Counted from the stretch's first letter, positions 47,107 through 57,023 are shown. The stretch is DNA of 64,000 nt from Promethearchaeota archaeon (GCA_016933055.1 JAFGBS010000028.1:62001-126000); one strand, 5' to 3'. Notes: generated from the letters alone by a model not told the origin. Program-made: numbers and translations.

Positions 47107-47271
47107 CTATCCTCTTGTCATAGTTGCTCCACATTTAGGACATTTTTGATTATTGCAAGGAACACCTGCTTTGTGTGGAATTTGATGCTTGCAATTGGGA
47201 CATATACAACTTCCTTCGGGTCCTGCGGCATATGGTCCTCCCATTCGTCCACGTCCACCTCTTCTACTCAT
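47107..47271 (-). CDS. 54-residue Arg/Gly-headed zinc-ribbon protein
   Basis: This short gene has a strong ribosome-binding site (GAGGTGAT, six bases before the ATG at 47271). It encodes MSRRGGRGRMGG, then GPEGSCICPNCKHQIPH and NQKCPKCGATMTRG. Six cysteines are in two pairs plus extras (C-x-C-x2-C and C-x2-C), a compact zinc or iron-binding fold. The glycine/arginine head and the PEGxCxCPxC signature are seen in small archaeal proteins encoded near DUF5320 or dinitrogenase-cofactor-like proteins of unknown role. The start, stop and motif make it a real gene despite its length. Confidence 0.8.
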   Translation of the reverse strand: MSRRGGRGRMGGPYAAGPEGSCICPNCKHQIPHKAGVPCNNQKCPKCGATMTRG

Positions 47272-47553
47272 AAAATCACCTCTTTTTTATTCTATTATCA
47301 TGAATTTCCTAAATAATACAAATTTGTGAATATATAGAATATAAACGCATAAATACTTATACTTGAGATATGAAATCTTTTAGAAAAGAAAATATATAAT
47401 TGTAAATTTTTCAACTGAGATAAACTCCATATGGAGAATATACCCTCGACAAAATCGGAAGTTCCACAAAGTTACCGAGTAGATCTGAAGAATTTTTAAA
47501 CTGTAAAAGGATTTCTTTTCATAAGATCTCTATAAACTCATAAATTGTGATTA

Positions 47554-48927
47554 TTGATTTCCCAATTAATTACCTCAACCCCTCAAAGCTCGTCTAAATC
47601 ACGATATATTGGTATAGACGTTTTCAAAGGGTGGGGTGTGTGGTATATGCTTATTATTCACGCTTTCATTCAGCAGATTGCAGGATATGATGGTTCTCTA
47701 TTCGTTAATGCATTAGCTCAAATCGATTCATGGTGGCCATATCTGTTAGCCGTACCTGTGGGAATAATCAGTCTATGGGGTTTCATGTTCGGTTTTGCTT
47801 TCGCTTGCACTGTCGCAATGCAAACTTTACGTTTAATTGATACGAATCCCAAACGAATCCCTAAATATATTTTTCATAAATTCATTATGGGATGTCTATT
47901 GCTTATACTCAACAAAATTGGATACACTATTTTTAATATCCCTTTTTTTTCAGATGGATCAACTTTATTTCCTACCCTTAGAGCAAATTATGATGCTAAT
48001 ATTTTGGATGCAATTGCATGGATGGGAGTGTTAGTTCCCCTATCAATTTGGTTTCTATACGGATTATTTCGGATAAAAAAGGGGGATCATTTGATATTTA
48101 CTCTACTTGTAATTTTGACTTTATGGTTTGCTCTATCCCCTACTTTGATCAGTTATGGGGAAATGGCGATATCATATCTCGAAACTAAAAAATTATACAT
48201 TTTTTCATTGATAATAAGTAAATTCACCCGTGGGAGGTTCCGCCTATTACCTGGGTTAGGTTATGGGTTTATTGGCAGTATTTATGCAACATTGCTATAT
48301 AAACAAGCTCAATTTAAGAAAATCATTCAATTTACCCTCTTTTTCTTTGCATATTGCATGATCGCATTTGTATTATGGATTTTTTTCATTGATCCATCAT
48401 GGTTCCAAAGTTTCACCGATGAAACAGTTCCAATTCCTCTAACCATTATCAGCATGTCTACTATGCAATTCTTGTTTGTTTTATTCATCCGTACTCATGA
48501 TTACCCAAAAAATGAGACAAAACGAGTGAAAGCTTCGAAAAGAACGACATTTTGGCGAAGATTTTCGGTATTTTCATTATCTGCATTTTCTATAGGAACA
48601 CCGATAGCAGATCGGATATTTTCCTGGTTCGTGCGATTCTGGGGGCCATCAGTGGATTATAGTGGAACTACCGGTGTATTTGCATGGACCATATGGCAAA
48701 TAATTGTTTTTGTTCTATTTATTTGGGGATTTTGGGAAATCATAGTACGAATATGGGAGAATTTTGAGTATAAATTTTCATTAGACTGGCTTTTAGCACA
48801 ACTTATGGCAATGCTAACGGGCACACAGATGAACCGCAGTGATGTTAAATACATTATCTACAACCCCAATTATTACAAAATTCCGGATGTCGCCTTTAGT
48901 CAACTAAAAGCAAAAGTCATAGACTAA
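47554..48927 (+). CDS. Polytopic membrane protein, DUF1624/HGSNAT-like, copy 3
   Basis: This 457-residue protein has about ten helices. After a short head it reads RYIGIDVFKGWGVWYMLIIHAF, matching the D-x-x-(R/K)-G opening of the HGSNAT/DUF1624 group, in which a histidine on an early helix carries the acetyl group. His39 sits in the right place. A large loop follows helix 6 and the C-terminus is cytoplasmic. It starts with TTG, and no upstream ATG is possible in frame. It is convergent with the fourth copy at 49018. The acceptor sugar is unknown. Confidence 0.6.
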   Translation: MISQLITSTPQSSSKSRYIGIDVFKGWGVWYMLIIHAFIQQIAGYDGSLFVNALAQIDSWWPYLLAVPVGIISLWGFMFGFAFACTVAMQTLRLIDTNPKRIPKYIFHKFIMGCLLLILNKIGYTIFNIPFFSDGSTLFPTLRANYDANILDAIAWMGVLVPLSIWFLYGLFRIKKGDHLIFTLLVILTLWFALSPTLISYGEMAISYLETKKLYIFSLIISKFTRGRFRLLPGLGYGFIGSIYATLLYKQAQFKKIIQFTLFFFAYCMIAFVLWIFFIDPSWFQSFTDETVPIPLTIISMSTMQFLFVLFIRTHDYPKNETKRVKASKRTTFWRRFSVFSLSAFSIGTPIADRIFSWFVRFWGPSVDYSGTTGVFAWTIWQIIVFVLFIWGFWEIIVRIWENFEYKFSLDWLLAQLMAMLTGTQMNRSDVKYIIYNPNYYKIPDVAFSQLKAKVID

Positions 48928-49017
48928 TTTTTGAAATAAAACTAATTTGAACGAGCTACTACTATTAGTACTTTTATGGATAAGTGGAAAAAAATAAAGA
49001 TAAAAATCAGGAAAAAA

Positions 49018-50298
49018 TTACCATGTATTGATCGCATCTAACAAATCCACAACACCGAATCCATCGAGTAAAATTACAATAAGCAGAATACCTAAGATTG
49101 TAACCAAAAAGATCAGACTTGCTTTTAACGTAGATACACGTTTTTTATTCTTATGCATATACCATGCTACATAAGTACAATACCCTAAAACTACTAAACC
49201 CCAAATTAGAGAAATCCACCACGTCACACTAAGCCCCAGTTCATCAGTTAAAATTTCAAATAAGGAATCTGGAACTTCTGCAATGAAGTATATGAAAAAT
49301 GGACTGATTCCAAATATTTGTAACCAAATGAGTTTTAATTTGAAACGGGTATTAAGTTGATAGAAACCCCATAATACAACGCAGCTCAATCCAATTGCGG
49401 TAACGATGAACGGGAATGAAACTAAATGTTTACTAAGGGTGAATGCTGGGATGAAAATACCCCTTAAAGCTAAATATAATACTACGACAGTGATAGTAAG
49501 ATTAAATATTCCGAAAATTAGCATTCCTCTGTATTTTTTAGTTTCGATGGTGTCGGAGAAAAAGATCAAATCCCCCATCGCAGTGGCGATGATCACGATT
49601 GATCCGTATCCCATTATGGATCCAAAAACACCACCATGTATAGAATTTAATGCATATGTATCTAATTCAGTAGTATATAACCCCACTTGATATAGGATAG
49701 CCCAACCATATCCTAAAAAGAAACGATAACGAGGATTTCTAACTCCCATAAATATAAATCCTACTAAACCAGCAATAGCTATGCTTGGAACCACGTCCCA
49801 TGGGATGATGTATAAGACTGGTCGATGATATAAAGGAATTGAACCCTCATAAATGAAATTGCGACCTTCTGGAAAGGAATAATATTTTAAGAATTCCAAA
49901 TCGATGTTTGCAATCACAAAACCCAATATCAGCAGGGCTAAGTATCGGAATATAATATATCTTCGAGCAGAAGTAGGTCCTTTTTGTTCTTTTCGTTTTC
50001 TGAATGATATTGGCATAGTAAAACCTAAAAGAAAGAGAAAAGCAGGCGCACCAAGATCATAGAGGGTAATTAAACCTGAACCGGCACTTGCATGAGTAAA
50101 TAATCCACGGAGTATAGATAAACCACTAAGATCTAGGCCGCTATCCCCTGGAAATGAGATTGTGGCAACAAGATATAACATCACGAATCCCCGAGCCATA
50201 TCTACCCATTCTAATCGTGCTTTTTCGGGCTTTCTCTGAATAGGTACTTCCTTTAATTTTTCCTCGGGCATATCGGGTTCAATCGATAATTCTGACAT
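49018..50298 (-). CDS. Polytopic membrane protein, DUF1624/HGSNAT-like, copy 4
   Basis: This 426-residue protein has about ten helices. The head is followed by LEWVDMARGFVMLYLVATISF, the D-x-x-R-G-x-x-M opening of the family, and by LYDLGAPAFLFLLGFTMPISF, the D-x-x-x-P-x-F-L-F-x-x-G segment that is the best conserved part of heparan-alpha-glucosaminide N-acetyltransferase-like proteins. This copy fits the family best among the four in the window. It is probably an acetyl or acyl transferase for surface glycans, with acyl-CoA on the cytoplasmic side. The long upstream region (371 bp) includes the GATCAT cluster. Confidence 0.65.
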   Translation of the reverse strand: MSELSIEPDMPEEKLKEVPIQRKPEKARLEWVDMARGFVMLYLVATISFPGDSGLDLSGLSILRGLFTHASAGSGLITLYDLGAPAFLFLLGFTMPISFRKRKEQKGPTSARRYIIFRYLALLILGFVIANIDLEFLKYYSFPEGRNFIYEGSIPLYHRPVLYIIPWDVVPSIAIAGLVGFIFMGVRNPRYRFFLGYGWAILYQVGLYTTELDTYALNSIHGGVFGSIMGYGSIVIIATAMGDLIFFSDTIETKKYRGMLIFGIFNLTITVVVLYLALRGIFIPAFTLSKHLVSFPFIVTAIGLSCVVLWGFYQLNTRFKLKLIWLQIFGISPFFIYFIAEVPDSLFEILTDELGLSVTWWISLIWGLVVLGYCTYVAWYMHKNKKRVSTLKASLIFLVTILGILLIVILLDGFGVVDLLDAINTW

Positions 50299-50669
50299 TT
50301 TGGATCCTCAATATTTGATAGTCTTTGGTTTTCTTTGAACCTATTTAAAACTTATTTTAAACTCATCTTATGGATATTGCTACTAGGTTCATGGACCATG
50401 TAAATTGATAGGAAATAATCTCTATAGCTAAAAAAAGTTTCGTTCTTTTTATTTGAAAAATGTATATGAAAAACTGATAGTAACCCACATAAAACATATG
50501 CAGTAATAATAATTCAATTCTTAATTTAGTTACATTATGTGAAAAAGCACTAAATAAAAATTGAGATCATATTTCTGATCATGCGTATGATCGTTTCCCA
50601 ATTCGATCATCATATATATAATCTTTAACATGGATTTCTATTTATCTTGTGTAGAAATAAAGGATGGAT
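50299..50669. other. Intergenic region upstream of membrane acyltransferase copy 4
   Basis: This 371-bp AT-rich region contains no gene-like frame. It holds the promoter of the minus-strand gene at 50298 and, about 270 bp before that start and just after the GH3 gene end, a cluster of GATCAT motifs annotated separately. Confidence 0.5.
50565..50610. repeat. Cluster of four GATCAT/ATGATC motifs
   Basis: Within 46 bp the hexamer GATCAT occurs at 50565-50570, 50577-50582 and 50605-50610 and in inverted orientation (ATGATC) at 50587-50592. The first two are spaced 12 bp, just over one helical turn. Together they can form small hairpins or repeated regulator sites. The position is between the stop of the GH3 gene and the start of the copy 4 gene on the same strand. 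Whether it acts as operator, terminator or chance cluster is open. Confidence 0.35.
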
Positions 50670-52649
50670 TTACTCCACCATAATTATTTTTTCAAAGATA
50701 ATGGATCTTGAAGATGAACCGATTCTTAACCTATATTCACCTGATTCAACTTTCCAATCATGAATTGAAACATCCCAAAAAGCAAAATCCTCGATTCTTA
50801 CAGGAATACATAACACTTTTTCCTCTTGGGGTTGAAGTGATATTTTTGCAAATCCCACTAATTCATTTTGAGGTCTATCTACACTAGATTCCACATCTGA
50901 TACATACACTTGGACAACTTCGGCACCAGAAACCATACCGATATTTTTAATATTAATTTTAATAGTTATTATTTCCTCTCTTGTCACGATTTCTTTATCC
51001 AGTTCACATGTACTCATCTCAAAGGTAGTGTAGGATAGTCCAAAACCAAAGGGGAACAATGGTTCAATATTAAATTTATCAAAATACCGATATCCCACAT
51101 ATATTCCCTCCCTATAGTGTACTTGCTTATCACCTGGATACGTATCTGGATTGGTATGGGCAGGTGAATCATCGATTTTTTTTGGGAAGGTTATGGGGAG
51201 TTTTCCAGAAGGGTTAATATCTCCGAATAGCACTTTTGCAATTGCATGACCTCCCATCATACCGGGATACCATGCCTCGATCACAGCAGGGACTGCATTT
51301 AACCATTTTTCCATTGCGATTGGCCCCCCATTAATTAAGACTACGATGGTATTGGGATTTTTCTCACAAGTTTCCATTATCATTTTTTCCTCTTCTTCAG
51401 GTAAATGTAGTTGTAATCGATCAAATCCTTCTGCATCCTCATGCTTTCCATGATTGAGACCTGTAAAAATAATAACATAATCCGCTTCTTTTGGATCTTT
51501 GACCAGTTTAATGTGAGTTCTTACCCCAATGCCATTTAAAGGAGTAATTTCGAATGGGGGGATTACGGCAGAGCTTCCTCCATAATTGAATTTACCCATC
51601 TTCTTGTTAGTGTTTCTTCCTTTTATAGCGATTTTTAGTTCTTTACTAGAATTTAAAGGTAAAATTCCTTCATTTTTCAGGAGAACTATTCCCTCTTCAG
51701 CAATTTTCTGAGCGAGCTGACGATGCTCTTCGGTATTTCTTCTTCCTCTGGCAATTTTCTTCTTAAACACCTCCGTCTTTATCATAATTTTCACCATTCG
51801 TTTTAGTAATTCATCTATTCTCTCTTCAGTGATCTGGTTTTCGTCTAATGCTGATAGAAGTGACTTCTTTTTGTATATAATGGTCCTTGGCATTTCTAGA
51901 GAAAGTCCTGCATTGATACAACCCGTTGTACTAGTAAATCGTGTTGCAAACCAATCGGACATCACAAATCCATCAAATTTCCATTTGTTGAATAAAATGT
52001 CCTGAATAAGATGAGGATTTTCACATCCATGAAATCCATTAACTTTATTATAACACGCCATAAATGACCATGGATTCGTATTCTTTACGATATCTTCAAA
52101 CGATCGTAAATAGATCTCATGAAGCGTCCGTTCATCAATCAGCGCATTTATTGTATATCGTTTAAATTCTTGATTGTTTGCAGCATAATGCTTGATACAA
52201 GCGCCAATATTTTGACTTTGAAGCCCTTTTACGAACGGTTTAGCCATTTCTTTCGTTAAAAAAGGATCTTCTGAAAAATATTCAAAAGTTCTTCCATTTA
52301 AGGGAGTTCGATCGATATTAATACCAGGAGCCAAGAGGATGTGTTTGTTAACTGCCCTTACTTCTTCGCCCATGGCCACACCCACCCGTTCGGCTAATTG
52401 TTTATCCCAAGTTGAGGCTAAACATTTTGTAACTGGGAATTGAGTATTTTTTCGAAAGCTTGAGTGATATGCTACGCCATTTGGCCCGTCGGACATACCC
52501 ATACGCGGGATTCTCAAGCGTCTTATTGGTTTAGTCCACCAATAACGCGTTCCCGATAAAAGTTTGAATTTCTCTTTTAAGGTAAGACTTTCGACAAAAT
52601 CGTTTATTCTCATATTTAGATCTAAACGCTCATTTTCAAAAGAATACAT
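50670..52649 (-). CDS. GH3 family beta-glycosidase
   Basis: This 659-residue cytoplasmic enzyme has the three-domain GH3 layout. The barrel contains KHYAANNQE (about 153-161) and the nucleophile motif FVMSDWFATR (Asp232). The alpha/beta sandwich and a C-terminal fibronectin-III-like domain follow, with the FPFGFGLSYTTFE junction near 535-547. There is no signal peptide and no PA14 insert. GH3 enzymes release glucose, xylose or N-acetylglucosamine from oligosaccharide ends. Together with the exported GH10-like enzyme and the GPH symporter it would complete breakdown of a xylan-like or glucan oligosaccharide. The acid/base residue could not be assigned by eye. Confidence 0.9.
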   Translation of the reverse strand: MYSFENERLDLNMRINDFVESLTLKEKFKLLSGTRYWWTKPIRRLRIPRMGMSDGPNGVAYHSSFRKNTQFPVTKCLASTWDKQLAERVGVAMGEEVRAVNKHILLAPGINIDRTPLNGRTFEYFSEDPFLTKEMAKPFVKGLQSQNIGACIKHYAANNQEFKRYTINALIDERTLHEIYLRSFEDIVKNTNPWSFMACYNKVNGFHGCENPHLIQDILFNKWKFDGFVMSDWFATRFTSTTGCINAGLSLEMPRTIIYKKKSLLSALDENQITEERIDELLKRMVKIMIKTEVFKKKIARGRRNTEEHRQLAQKIAEEGIVLLKNEGILPLNSSKELKIAIKGRNTNKKMGKFNYGGSSAVIPPFEITPLNGIGVRTHIKLVKDPKEADYVIIFTGLNHGKHEDAEGFDRLQLHLPEEEEKMIMETCEKNPNTIVVLINGGPIAMEKWLNAVPAVIEAWYPGMMGGHAIAKVLFGDINPSGKLPITFPKKIDDSPAHTNPDTYPGDKQVHYREGIYVGYRYFDKFNIEPLFPFGFGLSYTTFEMSTCELDKEIVTREEIITIKINIKNIGMVSGAEVVQVYVSDVESSVDRPQNELVGFAKISLQPQEEKVLCIPVRIEDFAFWDVSIHDWKVESGEYRLRIGSSSRSIIFEKIIMVE

Positions 52650-52795
52650 ACTTTCAAAGTTCTCTCGGATTTATTTTAAGGTTCGCACCTAGTTTTTGTT
52701 GATTTTGAACGAATTTTACTAATAATTGGATTCAAAATTTTTTATGTATTAAGTCAATTTTATTTAAATCAAAGTAAAAGAAAAAGGTCAATGCT

Positions 52796-53365
52796 ATGAC
52801 AATTAATCAATATGTATTTCCAGATTGGTGGGATTACTTAATACAAAAATTTCAAGAACTTATCGTTTGGTTTTCTAGTTTGGATTTAATTGCTCAGATA
52901 TTTGCAGGTATTGGAATATTTCTCCTATTTTTTTTAGCTTGGGGTATTATGTATGGAATATTTCAGTTTGCATTGGAGGTTGTGAAATTTACTCTAATCG
53001 TAATTCTGATCGCCCATTATCTTGTATTCTTGGGATTCAAACTTAGTATTGTTGCAATCGCAAGTCCAAACGAAGTCAAAAATCAATGGGAATATGGGGT
53101 TAATAATATCAAATGGGTAATACAGCGCGCTTATCCCAAAGAATATCTTAAAAGTGAACAATTTATTCAACGCCATGTTACATTCCATAAACCAAACCCT
53201 GAACCAAAACCGGAGAGTCAAGTAGTAATCGTAAAATCAGATACAAAACTCCATTGTACAAATTGTGGAGTCCCTTTTTCAGGTAGAATGCAGCAATTAG
53301 CTAAAAGTAGGAACTATGTATACTGCGAGAATTGTGGTCAGGTCTTTATTTTGCACGAAACTTAA
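52796..53365 (+). CDS. Two-helix membrane protein with C-terminal zinc ribbon
   Basis: This 189-residue protein has two long hydrophobic helices (about 38-60 and 63-86), a linker of about 60 residues with Pro/Glu/Lys repeats (KPNPEPKPESQ) and a C-terminal zinc ribbon formed by CTNCGVPF and YCENCGQVF (about 156-186). Zinc ribbons of this kind mediate protein or nucleic-acid contacts. Its membrane attachment suggests a scaffold or sensor. I do not recognise a named family. It is a single gene between the GH3 gene and the histidine kinase. Confidence 0.6.
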   Translation: MTINQYVFPDWWDYLIQKFQELIVWFSSLDLIAQIFAGIGIFLLFFLAWGIMYGIFQFALEVVKFTLIVILIAHYLVFLGFKLSIVAIASPNEVKNQWEYGVNNIKWVIQRAYPKEYLKSEQFIQRHVTFHKPNPEPKPESQVVIVKSDTKLHCTNCGVPFSGRMQQLAKSRNYVYCENCGQVFILHET

Positions 53366-53425
53366 TTTTCAAGGCGGTATTAAAGTAATTTAAGAAATTT
53401 TATTTCTATCCCCCTTACACATTAT

Positions 53426-53585
53426 TCATCGGGAACTCCAAGATTTACGGGCTTTGAACATAATTTTCTTAGTTTTTTCAATATCTTTCTGGTAATTCTT
53501 ACCATCCTTTTCAATGATTTGGTAATATGTCATATTTACACGAACATTTTTAGCAGTTTCATAATTTCCTCCAGCATTATACATC
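53426..53585 (-). pseudogene. Possible remnant of an extracellular beta-domain gene
   Basis: The minus strand encodes, up to the stop at 53426, a stretch with coding character including YNAGGNYETAKNVRVNMTYY. This N-x-G-G-x-x-x-A-x-N-V-x-V pattern is typical of CARDB/NEW3-like surface domains, for example the last domain of the large surface protein in this window. The frame continues into the kinase gene only as antisense, and no start or ribosome-binding site is visible, so it looks like a leftover fragment. It occupies the leader region of the kinase gene. The call is tentative. Confidence 0.3.
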
Positions 53586-53594
53586 GTGATTTCG

Positions 53595-56500
53595 ATGAAA
53601 AAACAAAAAACTAAAAAATTGGAATCCTCTGAATTCAATTCTGAGACATTGAATATTTTCAAGATTTATGATTCTGTGCCTATCTCAATTGCAGTTTATA
53701 ATTCTGACGATAAATCCGTTAGGCTTAACACCAAATTTACAGAAGTTTTTGGATATTCCGAAGCTGAAATTAAAACAGTTGATGATTGGTGGAATCTTTG
53801 TGTTCCTGATGAAAACAAACGTAAGACTCTAAAAACTATATGGAATAGAAGTCTAATGACTTCAATAAAAAACAATTCAGAATTTGAACCTATGGAAATG
53901 GAGATTCAAGGTAAATCTGGGTCCAAAAAATACATAAGATATACTCCAAAAATTATCAAGCCTTATTATGTGGGTTTTTTCTTAGATATTACTGATTTGA
54001 AAGAGGCAATGGACAAAAAACTTCTTGTAAGTGAGCGAAGAACTAATTCACTTCTCTACGCTCCCAAAAACATACCTCAAGCAATATTTGATAGAAATGG
54101 TATTATTCTCGAAATCAATGATGCAGCGATCCGCGAGACGAAGATAAGTGCAGATAAATTACTTGGTAAAAATTTATTTTCGTTGCTTAAAGAATACGGC
54201 ATCGAAAATATATATAAATTTGAGGAGGTGATTCAAAAGAAAAAAGCGATTAATATCCAAATAGAATTTCTCAAAAGCAAGTATGATGTCGAGTATTATC
54301 CTCTTCTTAATGAGTATGAGGAAGTTGAGAAAGTAGCACTATATGCAAGAAATTTGAGTGATATGTTTCTCAAAGAAAGACTTCAAGATAGTGAAATTCG
54401 CTTTAAATCTTTTATGGAACACGGTCCTTTCAAAGCCTATATTAAAGACAAAAATGGGAAATACATTTATGGGAACCCCGCTGCTCTCGAATTTATCAAA
54501 TCTGTGTCTGATAAGGAATTTATTGGTTCCGAAGTCGGAGATTTCTTTAATGATGAAACTGCGGAAAAAATGTCATCATATGAACAAAAAATACTGCAAA
54601 CGAAGAAGTCTATCGAAATAGACCCACATTCTCGTACTGATAAGACTGGAAAAGAAATATGGATGAAAGAAATAAAGTTTCCAATTCCTATATCTAAAGA
54701 GGAATTACTTATTGGAGGTATAGTGCTGGATGTAACTGATGAGGTGATATTAAAACAGAATTTGCTTTTAACCCAGTATTCTGTTGAAAATAGTGGAATT
54801 GGAATCGTATGGACTAATGAAGATGCAAAGTTTATCTATGCGAATAATTACGCTTGCAAAATGTTTGGGTATTCCAAAGAAGAATTTCTCCAGTTGCATG
54901 TATGGGATATAACACCACATTATACAAGGGATATTTCTAAACGGTTAATACAACAAATGCTAGAGTCAGTAGTACACACTAATGAAACAATGGCTAAAAG
55001 AAAAGATGGTTCTGAGTTTCCTATCTATGTAAATGTAAACTATCTAAACATAAATAATAAATCTTACATGTTCGGTTATTTTTTTGATCTATCTGAGAAA
55101 AGAGAGAATAAGAAGAAACTTCAATTAGCTCAATTCTCGATGGACCACAGCAGTATTCCTATATTAACAATCAATGAAAAAGGAGATATTATTTATGTGA
55201 ATGAGATTGCCATTCAAAAATTGGGGTATACTATGGAAGAAATTTTGAAATTAAAAGCATGGGATCTTAGCGCTGATACCGATCGGTCCGATTTTCCTAA
55301 GAGAATACAAAAGATAACCCAATTAAAAAAAGATTCAGGAGAAACCATAATAAAAAAAGCCGGAGGAGATACATTTCCTGCATTTATTACGGTGAACTAT
55401 CTAAAACTGCCCGACGAAGCATTATACAATGTGTATATTCAAGATATGACTCTTCAGAGGAAAAATGAACTGGAATTGAATAAATTGTACAATGCAACTG
55501 AACAATCTCCCATTTCTGTTGTAATAACAAACCCCGATGGTAATATTGAATATATCAATCCCAAATTTTGTAGCTTAACCGGATACAAACAAGAGGAACT
55601 TATTGGAAAAAATCCACGAGTTTTAAAAACGGGATATACAACGCCTCAAGAATATTCTCAACTATGGCGTACGATTAAAAATGGTGAAGTTTGGCAAGGC
55701 ACATTTCGTAATGTGAAAAAAAATGGAGAATTTTTCTGGGAAAATGCCACTATATGCCCAATATTCGGTTTGGATGGTAGAATTCAAAATTTTCTTGGAA
55801 TTAAAGAAGATATAACTGAGAAAATTACATTACAAGAGCAACTACAACATTCACAGAAGATGGAAGCTCTTGGTAGACTGGCTGGGGGAATAGCCCACGA
55901 CTTCAACAATATACTTACGGTTATTATGGGTACTGCCCAATTACTGCAATATGATATGAAAGATGAAATCATGAATGAATATCTGACAGAAATCGTAAAA
56001 GCTAGTAATAAAGCTGCTGGGTTAACTAAACAACTTCTTGCTTTTGGTAAGAAACAAGTTCTAAAACCCCAATATCTAGACTTGAATCGGGTTCTTGTTG
56101 ATATGGAAGGTATGCTAAGAAGAATTTTACCCGAAAATATTCATTTTACTTTTGTGTTACACAATCAACCGATCACGATTAAAGTGGATAAAGTACAATT
56201 GGAGCAAGTAATTTTGAATATCGTGATTAATGCTAAGGAAGCTATGGTTAATGGTGGAAATCTAACAATTACTACTTCTGTGAATTCTAAACATGTAGGT
56301 AATCAATTGAAATATTGTGGTACTCTCTCGATTTCAGATACAGGGGTAGGAATGGATGAACACACGAAAATGCGCTTATTTGAACCTTTTTTTACTACTA
56401 AGGAAAAGGGTACGGGTTTAGGTTTAGCCACAGTATACGGGATCGTCTCCCAAAGTGATGGAGATATCGAGGTGGATAGCGACTTGGGTGAAGGTTCTGC

Positions 56501-56933
56501 ATTTGTAGTTAATTTCCCCCTCAGACTTAATCCCATTGAAGAAGAAGAAGAGATAATAGTAAAGAAATCTGAATGGAGAGGTACAGAAACCATTCTATTG
56601 ATTGAAGATGAAGAAGCAGTGAGAAAAGTTGTTTATCAAATTCTTATTAATGAAGGTTACACCGTATGGATGGCAGAAAATGGAGAGAGTGCTATCTTAA
56701 ATTATTCCCATCTGGTTGATAAAATTGATTTAATCATCTCGGATGTGATAATGCCGATTATGGGTGGTATTGAAGCTGTATCACGATTTCAAGAGATAAG
56801 ACCCTCTGTTAAAATCATATTCATGTCAGGATATGCAGGGGAAGAGAATTCTATGAATGAAAAAGAAATATTTATCACCAAACCGATAAATCGGATAGAT
56901 CTACTGAAAAAAATTCGTGAAGCGTTAGATTGA
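53595..56933 (+). CDS. Soluble multi-PAS hybrid histidine kinase with receiver domain
   Basis: The protein has about 1112 residues from the ATG at 53595 (a GTG at 53586 adds three) and contains about six PAS domains over residues 20-755. A HisKA dimerisation helix with AGGIAHDFNN (His768), the N-box NIVINAKEAM, ISDTGVGMDE and FEPFFTTKEKGTGLGLA of the ATPase domain follow. A receiver domain has LLIEDEEAV, the phosphorylatable Asp in IISDVIMP (about 1050) and FITKPI. No membrane helix is present, so it senses intracellular signals such as redox state, light or small ligands. Such hybrid kinases are bacterial in style. No separate response regulator gene is nearby. Confidence 0.9.
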   Translation: MKKQKTKKLESSEFNSETLNIFKIYDSVPISIAVYNSDDKSVRLNTKFTEVFGYSEAEIKTVDDWWNLCVPDENKRKTLKTIWNRSLMTSIKNNSEFEPMEMEIQGKSGSKKYIRYTPKIIKPYYVGFFLDITDLKEAMDKKLLVSERRTNSLLYAPKNIPQAIFDRNGIILEINDAAIRETKISADKLLGKNLFSLLKEYGIENIYKFEEVIQKKKAINIQIEFLKSKYDVEYYPLLNEYEEVEKVALYARNLSDMFLKERLQDSEIRFKSFMEHGPFKAYIKDKNGKYIYGNPAALEFIKSVSDKEFIGSEVGDFFNDETAEKMSSYEQKILQTKKSIEIDPHSRTDKTGKEIWMKEIKFPIPISKEELLIGGIVLDVTDEVILKQNLLLTQYSVENSGIGIVWTNEDAKFIYANNYACKMFGYSKEEFLQLHVWDITPHYTRDISKRLIQQMLESVVHTNETMAKRKDGSEFPIYVNVNYLNINNKSYMFGYFFDLSEKRENKKKLQLAQFSMDHSSIPILTINEKGDIIYVNEIAIQKLGYTMEEILKLKAWDLSADTDRSDFPKRIQKITQLKKDSGETIIKKAGGDTFPAFITVNYLKLPDEALYNVYIQDMTLQRKNELELNKLYNATEQSPISVVITNPDGNIEYINPKFCSLTGYKQEELIGKNPRVLKTGYTTPQEYSQLWRTIKNGEVWQGTFRNVKKNGEFFWENATICPIFGLDGRIQNFLGIKEDITEKITLQEQLQHSQKMEALGRLAGGIAHDFNNILTVIMGTAQLLQYDMKDEIMNEYLTEIVKASNKAAGLTKQLLAFGKKQVLKPQYLDLNRVLVDMEGMLRRILPENIHFTFVLHNQPITIKVDKVQLEQVILNIVINAKEAMVNGGNLTITTSVNSKHVGNQLKYCGTLSISDTGVGMDEHTKMRLFEPFFTTKEKGTGLGLATVYGIVSQSDGDIEVDSDLGEGSAFVVNFPLRLNPIEEEEEIIVKKSEWRGTETILLIEDEEAVRKVVYQILINEGYTVWMAENGESAILNYSHLVDKIDLIISDVIMPIMGGIEAVSRFQEIRPSVKIIFMSGYAGEENSMNEKEIFITKPINRIDLLKKIREALD

Positions 56934-57023
56934 TTTCCTGATAGTCAAAATAATTTGTTCATGGAGAACTAACCTATTTTCTTTGGGGCAAATATTTATT
57001 TCCATCGATGATACCTTGTTGTT

